A stretch of DNA of 64,000 bases from Streptomyces griseoluteus (GCF_004784465.1 NZ_SRRU01000001.1:124001-188000), one strand, 5' to 3'. Positions 10,693 through 18,276 are shown, counted from the stretch's first letter. The notes: generated by a model not told the origin, from the sequence alone. Made by a program: numbers and translations.

Positions 10693-10774
10693 GGCGGTGT
10701 GCCCGAGCGGCCAAAGGGAGCAGACTGTAAATCTGCCGGCTCAGCCTTCCCAGGTTCGAATCCTGGCGCCGCCA
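10693..10774 (+). tRNA. tRNA-Tyr (GTA)
   Basis: The acceptor stem GGCGGTG pairs with CGCCGCC, discriminator A at 10774, with no encoded CCA. The anticodon loop reads CTGTAAA with anticodon GTA. A long variable arm gives 82 bases, as expected for bacterial tRNA-Tyr. A recombinase remnant follows, and in S. coelicolor the element SLP1 integrates in a tRNA-Tyr gene. Confidence 0.97.
10735..10774 (+). other. probable attachment-site core (3' half of tRNA-Tyr)
   Basis: Actinomycete integrative elements of the SLP1/pSAM2 type recombine into tRNA 3' halves with the integrase gene just beside the site. Here an integrase C-terminal remnant ends 175 bases downstream, on the opposite strand. I searched by eye for a second copy of the tRNA 3' end within the next 4 kb and found none, so the far boundary is lost or outside my recognition. 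Limits are approximate. Confidence 0.4.
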
Positions 10775-10786
10775 CACTGGGGAGAG

Positions 10787-10829
10787 CCCCCTCTGATCAG
10801 CCTTTACGGCAGGTCGGAGGGGGTTTCTT
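10787..10829 (+). terminator. terminator after tRNA-Tyr
   Basis: CCCCCTC pairs with GAGGGGG across a 23-base loop and is followed by TTTCTT. It is placed just downstream of the tRNA. Confidence 0.6.
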
Positions 10830-10948
10830 CGTTCCCGGTGCCCGTTCGCATTATCGCGGACAGGCGCGGACGTGTCTCACTCGGTCCCGCCCGAATCCCA
10901 CTTCTGATCAGTGCGTGTCCCTCAGGTGTCCCCCAGGGGAGAGCATGA

Positions 10949-11121
10949 TCACTCCGGTTCGTTCCACTCCCGGAGGGCCGCGTCGATCCGGCTGTTCGCC
11001 CGCTCCCGAGTCTGGTCGAGCACCTTGGCGTACACCTGGTGCAGCACGGCGATGCTGTGTGGCCTGCGCGGCGGGCGCACTCCATGGCGTCGACTCCTTG
11101 CTTGGCGATCCATGCGAAGGC
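10949..11121 (-). pseudogene. tyrosine integrase remnant (C-terminal, frameshifted)
   Basis: Read on the minus strand, the last 40 codons give SIAVLHQVYAKVLDQTRER and continue to ALREWNEPE before the stop at 10949-10951. This is the C-terminal block of actinomycete tyrosine recombinases, with the catalytic tyrosine in VYAK. The residues that should precede it, WIAKQGVDAMECARRAGH, are in another frame. Two extra bases near 11057-11061 (GGCCAC then AC then AGCATC) break the frame. Farther upstream I find no box with the catalytic arginines. This is a decayed, inactive gene left beside its tRNA target. Confidence 0.85.
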
Positions 11122-11311
11122 GCGGGCATCGTCATTTGGCGGGGTCTCGCCCCAGCGGTTCCGGTTGTACGCCCACCCGTACAACGGCCCTCGCAGGAGG
11201 GAACCATCCGGTATTCCCGCCGTTGTTTTCACGAGCGCGGGGGTGATGGTGGTCGCCGTAGTTCTTGCGCGACTTTGCAGGAGCGTGCGCCCACTTGCGG
11301 TCGAAGTAGGT

Positions 11312-11560
11312 GCAGCCTGCCAGTTGCCGCAGCTCAGGGAGTAGGTGGAAGCGGGCGAAGGCTCAAAGTCCACGGTTCATGCGGCCTACAAGGCGTTGGA
11401 GGCCGAAGGGCTGGTCACGTCGTCACGCGGACCCGGCGCGGTCGTCCGTGAGCGGGCCCCGCTCAAGCGCCTCGGTATCGCGCGATATGACAAAACCAAG
11501 TGACGAGACGGCGATGAAGTGGCGTTCATCGCGGACCGTGTGGCGTCCGGACGAACGTAC
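11312..11560 (+). pseudogene. GntR-family regulator remnant with two in-frame stops
   Basis: One frame reads CQLPQLRE, TAG (11342-11344), then VEAGEGSKSTVHAAYKALEA and EGLVTSSRGPGAVVRERAPL, then LKRLGIARYDKTK, TGA (11501-11503), then RDGDEVAFIADRVASGR. The middle is the recognition helix and wing of a GntR winged-helix domain. The last part matches the linker of SLP1/KorSA-type regulators, where KWRDGD is usual, so the TGA probably replaces a TGG tryptophan codon. The N-terminal helix and effector domain are missing. It probably once controlled the integrated element. Confidence 0.75.
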
Positions 11561-11762
11561 CTGGGTGTCCCCAGGCCTCGGCCGTCACACCGATCTCGGC
11601 CCGCGCGGTCTCGCTGGTCGGCACCTGATGCTCCAGCAGGCCGGCAACGGGCCTGCCGAGTCCGGTTTCCTGCTCCCCGGCCTCCCAGCAGTCCACAATA
11701 TCCGCGGCGCGAGCGGGTGGCAGGAGCACGGCGAACCGGCGCCACTGGGTCGCTTCATCCAT
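11526..11762 (-). pseudogene. truncated or chimeric hypothetical protein of the island
   Basis: From ATG at 11760-11762 the frame gives 78 residues beginning MDEATQWRRFAVLLPPARAA, a composition that looks coding. Its last residues (about GHPGTFVRTPHGPR) run antisense over the end of the GntR remnant, so the natural C-terminus seems to have been replaced at a junction near 11560-11575. I do not recognise the family. Confidence 0.45.
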
Positions 11763-12017
11763 CACTCGGCCCACGTTATCGGTGCTGTCGCGGATCAATC
11801 TGCGGTGAGGCGCGGTGGAGCGCGGGAGGTGGGCGACGACCGTTAGTGGCCGACGACGACCAGCGGGCCCGGCAGGGGGCGAGGCCCCGGTTACTACGTC
11901 TGCGCTGCGCAGCGAGATTCACGTATGCAGCCACATCCACGACAGTCCCTGGTGGTCGCAGCCCGCGAGATCGAAATCGGGGGTGTCGACTTTCCGGCAC
12001 GCGAAGCCTGCGCGATG
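11763..12017. other. 255-base stretch without recognisable gene
   Basis: Short open frames occur on both strands but none has a ribosome site, a family motif or sensible codon use. It lies between two minus-strand frames of the island and is probably decayed island DNA. Confidence 0.5.
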
Positions 12018-14150
12018 TCAGCGTTCACTCTGCGCGCCTTGATATTCCTGCAAGACCTCCTTCGAACTCAGTGTCCAAGGGTGTTGTGATCCGAGTACCC
12101 TCGTCCGACCTCCCACGAGTTGTTCTGCATGCTCGATTGCCTCCGCGTGCTGACCCAAGTCCCAGAGAATTCTGCTCAATGTGAGCTGATTATTCAGCGT
12201 GATGGGGAAATCGGGTCCGAAGCGTCGCACGTTGCTTCCAAAAGCGGAGAGGGCGTATGGCAGTGCGTCGGCTGACTGCCCTGCGCGTTGAAGCGCGAAC
12301 GCAAGGTCGAGTTCGGATATGAGCGTGATGGTGTGGCTTTCACCGAGTTCGCGACGGCAGTCTTCGATCAGGGTGGATCCCACTGCCAACTCGGTCGGTT
12401 TCGTAGCCGTTTCCACAAGGGACGACCGTGCGAGGAGTGCGAGAGGATGCGTGGACCCAAAAAGTTGGATTCTTTTCTCTGTCGCTCGCTGGATTAGGTG
12501 GATTCCCTCCTGCTGTCGGCCAAGATTGATGAGAGGGCTGGCCAATTTTAGGTAAGTTGTCAAAGTGTCCGGAGCGTCAGGTCCTAGTGTTCCTATGCAG
12601 ACTTCCAGCACGCTTCTGTACAGCGCTTCGGACTCTTCGAATCGACCCAGCCGAAAGAGCGCCCGTCCGATTCGGTGACGCAGCCTGATAAGCAGAACGT
12701 TGTCTTCGTCCAACTGGGTACTGAGAAGATCCACCACATTGTTGCTCAAGCTGAGTGCGGAAGCGAAGTCGCCAGTCCTGTGAACGGCCGTGACAAGCCG
12801 AAGGGCGCACTCCGCCGAAGCTTCCACTGTGGATCGGCTGACTTTCCAGTCGGCCGCTTTTCGCACCAGTGCGAGTACATGTGGTGCGAGCATGCTTACC
12901 CGGGGGTCCTGCGGCCCTCGGTCAGGCACCTCGGGCAGGAGGGCCAGGCACAGGCGGGCGGCCGTGGCTGAGAGCGACTCGCGCTGGTCGGCGGGTGTCG
13001 CCCGGGCCACGCTGTTGAGGAGCACGCCGTGGGTGCGCAGACCGCGTACGTCTCCTGGCACCAGCTCAGTGAGCGAGTGATCGATAAGTCCACGGAGAGC
13101 CGATTCGACATGGGAGGCCGGCAGTGCCGGGCCAAGTTCCGCACCGAGCAGAACCGATAGCGGCAGCGGGTCACTGGACCAGCAGGCGAGCAGGCGCAGA
13201 AGGTGGCCAGCTTCAGGCAGCCCTTGTGCAGTGAGGGCGTCCAGGGAGAACTGCCAAGTGCGGCTGGGCAGGCGGCGGGAGTCCTCGCCGATGGCTGCGG
13301 CCCCTTGTTCGATGAATTCGATGGGGTCCAGACCTGTGCTGCCGTCGAGTCGGCGGCCGTAGTCGGCGAGGCTCCAGGGGTCGATCACCTGATGAGCCAG
13401 GAATCCGCCGGCGAGGGTGAGTGCCAGAGGCAGTCGTCCGAGGCGGTCGGCTACCTCCGCGGCGTCTTCGATGGACCCGGCATGCGGTGCGAGGTCTCGC
13501 AGTACAAGGGCGGCTTCATCACGTGGGAGTACGCCGAATTGCAGCAGTTCCGCCCCGGGCCACCAGTGAGCTGCTGCTTGCCGGGTTGTGACGACGACGG
13601 TGCCGGTGGGGCTGGTGCGCAGCCAGCCGCCGTCGCGAAGGATGGCAGGGTTGTCGGCGTTGTCGAGGACAAGTAGCCAGGGTTGGTCAGAGCTGTCCAG
13701 ATAGTGCCAGACGAGATCCGCGGCGGGGCGTAGTCCGCTGCGTGCTCCCATCAGTTCGCCGTCGGTGGCCCCGCGGTCGGCTGCGACGGCGAGCATGCCC
13801 GCACGTAGGGAGGTCGAGTCGGAAGCGTTGACCCACAGCCCGAGCCGGCCGGCCCGGTTGGTGGCGTGATGGAAGAGCGTGTAGGCGACGGCGGTCTTGC
13901 CGCAGCCGCCCAGACCGTGGAGGACGTAGACGCGGTTGCCGACGCCGGGTTCGACGGCGGCGCGCAGACGGTCCATCTCGCCAACGCGGTCGCGCAGCAC
14001 CACGGGGGTGCGGCCGACCGCTGGGCGGCGCACGGAGTCCGGCCCTGACCAGTCGGGGACGTGGTGGTGGTGTTCGGTGATGTGCTGGTCGCCTGAGGCT
14101 TGGTAGACGCGGCCCTGGCCGTCTGCCCGGGCGTCGTTGCCGCCGTTCAT
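12018..14150 (-). CDS. STAND NTPase (NB-ARC-like) with C-terminal TPR-like repeats and N-terminal RVYQASGDQ motif
   Basis: A 710-residue NLR-like protein. Residues 14-22 read RVYQASGDQ, followed by ITEHHHH. The NTPase core has Walker A GLGGCGKTA at 79-87, Walker B LLVLDNAD at 159-166, a VVVTTR strand at 185-190 and RLPLAL at 239-244. From about 430 to the end it is helical with TPR-like spacing, for example ALFRLGRFEESEALYRSVLE. STAND proteins are signal-activated switches in regulation, cell death and phage defence. The ATG overlaps the stop of the upstream small gene (ATGA), so the two are coupled. GC falls clearly toward the C-terminal half, suggesting transfer. Target and trigger are unknown. 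Confidence 0.85.
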   Translation of the reverse strand: MNGGNDARADGQGRVYQASGDQHITEHHHHVPDWSGPDSVRRPAVGRTPVVLRDRVGEMDRLRAAVEPGVGNRVYVLHGLGGCGKTAVAYTLFHHATNRAGRLGLWVNASDSTSLRAGMLAVAADRGATDGELMGARSGLRPAADLVWHYLDSSDQPWLLVLDNADNPAILRDGGWLRTSPTGTVVVTTRQAAAHWWPGAELLQFGVLPRDEAALVLRDLAPHAGSIEDAAEVADRLGRLPLALTLAGGFLAHQVIDPWSLADYGRRLDGSTGLDPIEFIEQGAAAIGEDSRRLPSRTWQFSLDALTAQGLPEAGHLLRLLACWSSDPLPLSVLLGAELGPALPASHVESALRGLIDHSLTELVPGDVRGLRTHGVLLNSVARATPADQRESLSATAARLCLALLPEVPDRGPQDPRVSMLAPHVLALVRKAADWKVSRSTVEASAECALRLVTAVHRTGDFASALSLSNNVVDLLSTQLDEDNVLLIRLRHRIGRALFRLGRFEESEALYRSVLEVCIGTLGPDAPDTLTTYLKLASPLINLGRQQEGIHLIQRATEKRIQLFGSTHPLALLARSSLVETATKPTELAVGSTLIEDCRRELGESHTITLISELDLAFALQRAGQSADALPYALSAFGSNVRRFGPDFPITLNNQLTLSRILWDLGQHAEAIEHAEQLVGGRTRVLGSQHPWTLSSKEVLQEYQGAQSER

Positions 14151-14557
14151 CGGGGGCCGAAGTTCTGGTCGCGGCCGGCCTGGTAGACCCGGGCGTGGCC
14201 AGAGGCGGTCGCGTGCTGCGTCACCGATGGCGCTGCGGGCGGGCGCGGGGCCAATTCGTCAAGCAGCGTCCGCAGTGCGGCGGTCTCTTCCGGATGGGCT
14301 GCAAGCAGTCGCCGCAGGCGGCCCTGCCACTCGGCACTCAGCTCGTCGCGGGATTCGAGATCGCCGCTGGCCTGCGCGGCCAGCAGGTCGCCCCGAGTTA
14401 CGTCGAGTTCGGCAGAGATCGCGTCGGCTCGGCCCGGCTCGGCGCGACGCCACAGCGAGGCAACACCGTCTCTGGCGCGTTGCCACGCTTCGGTCGTCAA
14501 TAAGGTGACCAGGGTTGTCCCTGCTGTTCCTGCCAGCATGGCCATGTCCGGATCCAC
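14147..14557 (-). CDS. small helical protein with C-terminal RVYQAGRDQ motif, partner of the STAND NTPase
   Basis: GTG at 14555-14557 follows GAAGGGGG at good spacing and gives 136 residues. Residues 5-20 form a small-residue-rich hydrophobic stretch (MAMLAGTAGTTLVTLL), followed by charged helices to about residue 105, a Pro-rich linker and the motif RVYQAGRDQ at 123-131. The same motif opens the next protein. A helical N-domain plus a short C-terminal motif repeated in the adjacent NLR is the layout of bacterial effector/NLR pairs that signal by prion-like templating. That role is inference. I know no characterised homologue. Confidence 0.7.
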   Translation of the reverse strand: MDPDMAMLAGTAGTTLVTLLTTEAWQRARDGVASLWRRAEPGRADAISAELDVTRGDLLAAQASGDLESRDELSAEWQGRLRRLLAAHPEETAALRTLLDELAPRPPAAPSVTQHATASGHARVYQAGRDQNFGPR

Positions 14558-14837
14558 GAACCCGCCCCCTTCAGCCCGTTGCTACCTGCTGCCACAGAGT
14601 AGCCAGCAGACCCGGCAACTGCACGATCGCGCAAGGCCCCTACATGTTTGTGGACGAGCCCACCCCGCCAGGAGTATGACGAGTGGTCGCCGTTCCCCAG
14701 ACGTCCCGCGGTAGCGCCGAGTTCGAGCAGGTCAGAAAGGGTGAGCGGAGCAGACTGACGCATGGCCGAAGGCTATGGCCAGGCAGTGACAAACGGGGAG
14801 ACTCCCTTTCTTCTGAGGGGAGTTCAGACGCAAAGCG
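14558..14837. other. intergenic stretch upstream of the STAND module
   Basis: No gene supported. It should hold the promoter of the minus-strand module, but I see no convincing -35/-10 pair. A minus-strand frame starting at 14763 overlaps the small gene out of frame and has no good ribosome site. Confidence 0.5.
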
Positions 14838-14867
14838 GCGCGGCACCCCCCGAGAGAAGTGCCGCGC
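14838..14867 (-). terminator. terminator of the lamin-tail gene
   Basis: GCGCGGCAC pairs with GTGCCGCGC across a 12-base loop, starting 16 bases past the stop of the minus-strand gene. There is no T run, which is common in Streptomyces. Confidence 0.6.
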
Positions 14868-14882
14868 AGCTTGCAGTGAGGG

Positions 14883-15413
14883 TCAGCGGCGGTGGTCGTG
14901 GCCGCGGCCGTGGTGGTCACGGCCGTGGTGGTCACGGTTGTCGTCCCAGCGCTGGCCGCGCTCGCCCCATGTCACGCTGTCGACGAAGCGGCGCTCGTCG
15001 TTGCGGAGGGTGGCGGTGTCGCGGCGGTTGTCCCAGACGTAGTTGCGGCGGTCCTGGAAGAGGTCGCCGGCGGTGTCGCGGCCGACGCCCGTGTGGACGC
15101 GGACGGTCTGGTGGCCGCCGAGGGTGAAGTGGCGGAAGGTGTAGGTGACCCCGCGCCGGTCCTCCGTCAGCCTCCAGCCGTCGAGGTTCACGCGGTGGCG
15201 GGAGTTGTTGGTGATCTCGACCCACTCGTTGTTGAGGGAGCGGTTGGAGCCGTTGTCCCAGCCGGGGGAGTCGTACTGCACGCGGCTGATCTCGACGTTC
15301 TCGCGGTGAGAGCGGTCCGCGGCGGTGGCCGGCAGGGCCGCCGCTCCGACCAGCGCCCCGGCAGCGAGAGCGGCGGCGGCCAGGCGACGAGCGGTCACGG
15401 AAGACGAAGTCAC
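14883..15413 (-). CDS. secreted lamin-tail-domain (LTD) protein with His-rich tail
   Basis: GTG at 15411-15413 is preceded by GCAGGAGA and begins a signal peptide: RRLAAAALAAGALVGAA then ALPATAAD, with a probable signal peptidase cut near ATA-AD. The mature part carries an LTD immunoglobulin-like fold: NEWVEITNNS, NLDGWRL, GRDTAGDLFQDRRNYVWDN and DTATLRNDE. LTD domains occur in secreted nucleases and surface proteins, but no catalytic domain is present here. The C-terminus HHGRDHHGRGHDHRR is encoded by a short repeat and could bind metal. The product has 176 residues; longer upstream starts would bury the signal peptide. Confidence 0.85.
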   Translation of the reverse strand: MTSSSVTARRLAAAALAAGALVGAAALPATAADRSHRENVEISRVQYDSPGWDNGSNRSLNNEWVEITNNSRHRVNLDGWRLTEDRRGVTYTFRHFTLGGHQTVRVHTGVGRDTAGDLFQDRRNYVWDNRRDTATLRNDERRFVDSVTWGERGQRWDDNRDHHGRDHHGRGHDHRR

Positions 15414-15761
15414 AGAGTCTCCTGCAAGGTGCGGGCACCCGCCCACGGGACGACCGGGGGCGGAAAACGTGCGATGTGCGGATGGCGACCTGCTGGCCGC
15501 GCAGACACCACTTTGGCGGGATGCGGAGGACATGTGGTGGAAACGTGAACTGTGTTACCGAGAGGCCATGTTTCCGTGACTCTTGGCTGTAACGTCCATT
15601 CATAGGAAGAATGCACCAAGTTGACGCCTCGAAAGAGACGGAGCCCTTGTGATCACTGGGCCGAGTCCCCTTTTCGCCAGGCCGCGCCACCCCGGCCACC
15701 CCGCACCCGTCACCCGAAAGTGAGTAACAGGCCTGTCAGACCCGCAGGGCACACTGGTCCC
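15414..15761. other. divergent intergenic region upstream of the LTD gene
   Basis: About 350 bases between divergent starts at 15413 and 15762. Nothing coding is supported. Relative AT enrichment around 15530-15620 would suit promoters, but I cannot assign boxes with confidence. Confidence 0.5.
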
Positions 15762-15974
15762 ATGTCCGCGCGCCGCAGAACCTGTCCCGTGTGCCACCGC
15801 GAGATCGCCGTCGTCGCCGGCCGCTTCGCGCGCCACGACCCGCCCGGCGCGCGGGAGAGCCAGGAGATGGTCTCCTGCGCGGGCTCCCGGCAGCACGCCC
15901 AGATCGGCGCGGCCCAGCCCACGCTGGACGGCTACGTCGTTCCCGACTTTCCCGGCCAACTCCCGCTGTTCTGA
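15762..15974 (+). CDS. small Cys-motif hypothetical protein
   Basis: From ATG 15762 the frame gives 70 residues starting MSARRRTCPVCHREIAVV and ending PDFPGQLPLF. One CPVCHR pair and a later Cys suggest a small zinc-binding fold. The protein is basic at its N-terminus and neutral after that. No ribosome site is strong. The frame extends upstream but ATG 15762 begins the conserved-looking part. It is convergent with the oxidoreductase gene. Function unknown. Confidence 0.6.
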   Translation: MSARRRTCPVCHREIAVVAGRFARHDPPGARESQEMVSCAGSRQHAQIGAAQPTLDGYVVPDFPGQLPLF

Positions 15975-16002
15975 CCGGGAGCAGAGCCCCGCTGAGGCCG
16001 CC

Positions 16003-16659
16003 TCAGTTCCCCGCGACCGCCTTCACGGCCACCGCCACCGGCACCGACCCCTCGATCAGCTCCAGGATCAGCCCCGCCGTCGACGAGGTCTCCACCAGTT
16101 CCGCCAGCACGGCCGCCACGTCGTCCCGCGGGACCTTGCCCCGCCCGGTGTGCGCCGCCAGCTTGACCAGCCCCGTGCCCGGCTCGTCCGTCAGCGAACC
16201 GGGGCGCAGGATCGTCCAGTCGAGGGCGTCCTGCGCGGTGACGTACGCGTCCGCCTCACCCTTGGCCCGCAGGTACACGTCGAAGACCTCGTCGCCGGGG
16301 TGATGGGGGTCCGCGCCCATCGAGGACACCACCACGAACCGGCGCACCCCGGCCCGCACCGCCGCGTCGGCGAACAGCACCGCCGCGCCCTTGTCCACCG
16401 TCTCCTTGCGTTCCTTACTGCTGCCCGGACCCGCGCCGGCCGCGAACACGGCGGCGTCGGCGCCCCTGAGCGCCTCCGCGACCTCCTCCACCGACGCGGA
16501 CTCCAGGTCCAGCAGGACCGGCTCGGCACCGGCCGCCTGCAGATCCGCCGCCTGTTCCGGCTTGCGGATGATGCCCGCGGCCTCGTCCCCGCGGGCCGAG
16601 AGCCGCCGCTCCAGCCGCAGTGCGATCTGACCATGACCTCCGGCGATGACAATGCGCAT
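16003..16659 (-). CDS. NAD(P)-binding oxidoreductase of the atypical SDR/NmrA type
   Basis: The 218-residue product begins MRIVIAGGHGQIALRLERRL, a Rossmann glycine motif (GGHGQIA) typical of atypical short-chain reductases. RRFVVVSSMGAD and the LDWTILRPGSLTDEP block are also characteristic of NAD(P)H-binding family members. The substrate is unknown; many such proteins act as redox sensors or isomerases. I start at ATG 16657-16659 because the Rossmann strand begins there; the longer open frame upstream is non-coding in composition. Confidence 0.85.
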   Translation of the reverse strand: MRIVIAGGHGQIALRLERRLSARGDEAAGIIRKPEQAADLQAAGAEPVLLDLESASVEEVAEALRGADAAVFAAGAGPGSSKERKETVDKGAAVLFADAAVRAGVRRFVVVSSMGADPHHPGDEVFDVYLRAKGEADAYVTAQDALDWTILRPGSLTDEPGTGLVKLAAHTGRGKVPRDDVAAVLAELVETSSTAGLILELIEGSVPVAVAVKAVAGN

Positions 16660-16829
16660 GATTACGACCGTACGCCCGCCGTGACCCATCCGCCCCACGA
16701 GCGGGCCCCGCCCGGAGAACGTCCCCCCGGAGGGCCACGGCGCACGACGGCAACCGGGGGCGCACAGGGCAGTCATCCGTACCCCGAGTGGGCCAACTCG
16801 CCGTAGATAAAACGCTGTTACGACAGTCT

Positions 16830-18056
16830 CTAGCGGCCCTGCCGGGGCAGCCCCAGCTCCGCCTCGGCCGCCGACTTGCAGTACTCCCGCACCGCGCTGG
16901 TCCGGGCCACCAGCCGCCCCCGGTGCACGACGATCCTGCTGTACGCCAGCGACAGCGCCCCCGCCAACTCCTCCCCGCGCACCGCCAGCAGCTCCGCGGG
17001 GAACCCCGCCTCCACCCGCACCTCCGGCAGCCCCAGCACCGCCCGCGCCGACGCGCTCACCGTGTCGTAGGCGTCGGCCGGGCGCATCCCGTGGACGGAG
17101 GCGAGGAGGTACGCCGCCTCCAGGGGGTCGCCCCGGCCCACCGGGTTGGCCAGGTCCCGCAGGGCTCCGCTGCCCGCCGCGACGCGCACCCCGGCCGCGC
17201 GCAGCAGCCGTACCGGCGCGGTGCCCCGGCGGTCGGTGCCGGCGCAGCCGCCCTGGGGGAGGCAGACCACCGCGATCCCGGCGGCCGCGAGCCGGTCCGC
17301 GACGCGGTGCGCGGTCTCGGCGGGCAGCCGGGCGAGGGCCGCGCACGGGCCGAGGGTCACACCGGGACGCAGGCCCCCCGCCATCGCCGCGAGCCGCGAC
17401 AGCCGGGCCGAATCCGCCGCGTCGGTGTGCAGATCGACCGGGCAGCCCTGCTCAGCGGCGACCTCCAGCACCGCCTCCGCGTACCCGGTGGGATCGGGGT
17501 CCAGGTCGGGGCAGCCGCCCACCACGTCGGCGCCCATCTTCACCGCGTCCCGCAGCATCGCCAGCCCGTCCGCACCGGCGACCCCGGTCAACAGCCTGGG
17601 CATCGCCACCGTGGTCAGCTCCGCGAGCCCGCGCAGCGCACGGCGGGCCTGGAGCACCGCCTCCAGCGCGCCGAGCCCCTGCACATCGCCGATGCGCACC
17701 TGGGCCCGTACCGCCGTGGCACCGTGGCCGAGCTGGAGCAGGATCGCCTCGGTCACTCTGCGTTGCACCTCCTCGGGGGCGGCCGACGGCGGGCCGGGGG
17801 GTCCGGCGGTGAGGCAGGTGTCGCCGTGGGCGTGCGGTTCGGCGGGGGCCGGGAGCAGCAGGTAGCCGCGCAGGTCGACCCGAGAGGCACCGGCGCGGGC
17901 CGGGCCGCGAGCCAGGGTGCCCGCCGTGCCGACCGCCTCGATACGGCCGTCACCCAGCCGTACGTCCACCGTCCGTCCGTCGGTGAGCCGCGCCCCGCAC
18001 AGCACGAGGGCGCCCTGGTCGGGGGCGGGAGGAGGCTGTCGCCGGCTGTCGGGCAT
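16830..18056 (-). CDS. cytosine-deaminase-like amidohydrolase homologue lacking catalytic residues
   Basis: The 408-residue protein starts MPDSRRQPPPAPDQ and has the amidohydrolase layout. An N-terminal beta domain (GRTVDVRLGDGRIEAVG) is followed by HAH at 75-77 and VDLHTD at 208-212. The barrel end reads NPVGRGDPLEAA, as in cytosine deaminases (NPLGRGDML in relatives). However, the expected histidine in the HC.SL block is proline (GPCAAL, residue 237), the GTD aspartate is glycine (AGSGAL, residue 297), and the HxxE glutamate is Ala213. It is probably a pseudoenzyme or an enzyme with altered chemistry. ATG at 18054-18056 is the chosen start. Confidence 0.75.
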   Translation of the reverse strand: MPDSRRQPPPAPDQGALVLCGARLTDGRTVDVRLGDGRIEAVGTAGTLARGPARAGASRVDLRGYLLLPAPAEPHAHGDTCLTAGPPGPPSAAPEEVQRRVTEAILLQLGHGATAVRAQVRIGDVQGLGALEAVLQARRALRGLAELTTVAMPRLLTGVAGADGLAMLRDAVKMGADVVGGCPDLDPDPTGYAEAVLEVAAEQGCPVDLHTDAADSARLSRLAAMAGGLRPGVTLGPCAALARLPAETAHRVADRLAAAGIAVVCLPQGGCAGTDRRGTAPVRLLRAAGVRVAAGSGALRDLANPVGRGDPLEAAYLLASVHGMRPADAYDTVSASARAVLGLPEVRVEAGFPAELLAVRGEELAGALSLAYSRIVVHRGRLVARTSAVREYCKSAAEAELGLPRQGR

Positions 18057-18246
18057 CGGGCGCTCGGACTCCAGAGGCGGGGGGACACGGAGCAAGATCA
18101 CGCAGGGTGTCCGAGCGTAGGGTCGACGGCCGTGCGGACGGCGCAGGAGGGCAATAGTCGTACCGGCGTGGCACGGGGCCTCCGGGGGTGCCGGAGCGGC
18201 CCCGGAGGCCCAGGGGACGGCCCGCGATGGGCGCCCCGATACGGAT

Positions 18247-18276
18247 TTGGGCGATCGGCGGCGGACCGTGTAATGT
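18247..18276 (+). promoter_or_regulatory. promoter for tRNA-Thr/tRNA-Met
   Basis: TTGGGC (18247-18252), an 18-base spacer and TAATGT (18271-18276) lie 11 bases before the tRNA-Thr 5' end. This fits a main-sigma promoter. Confidence 0.65.

Noticed and set aside
11776..12000. Minus-strand frame of 74 codons in the island
   Set aside because: Arg/Pro-rich, no motif, no ribosome site, in an area of decayed genes.
14497..14763. Minus-strand frame of 88 codons upstream of the small STAND partner
   Set aside because: It overlaps the partner gene out of frame, has no good ribosome site, and its second half is simply the shifted reading of that gene.
10600..14900. CRISPR array or other regular repeat cluster in the island
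   Set aside because: No regularly spaced repeats of 20-40 bases were found by eye there or elsewhere in the window.
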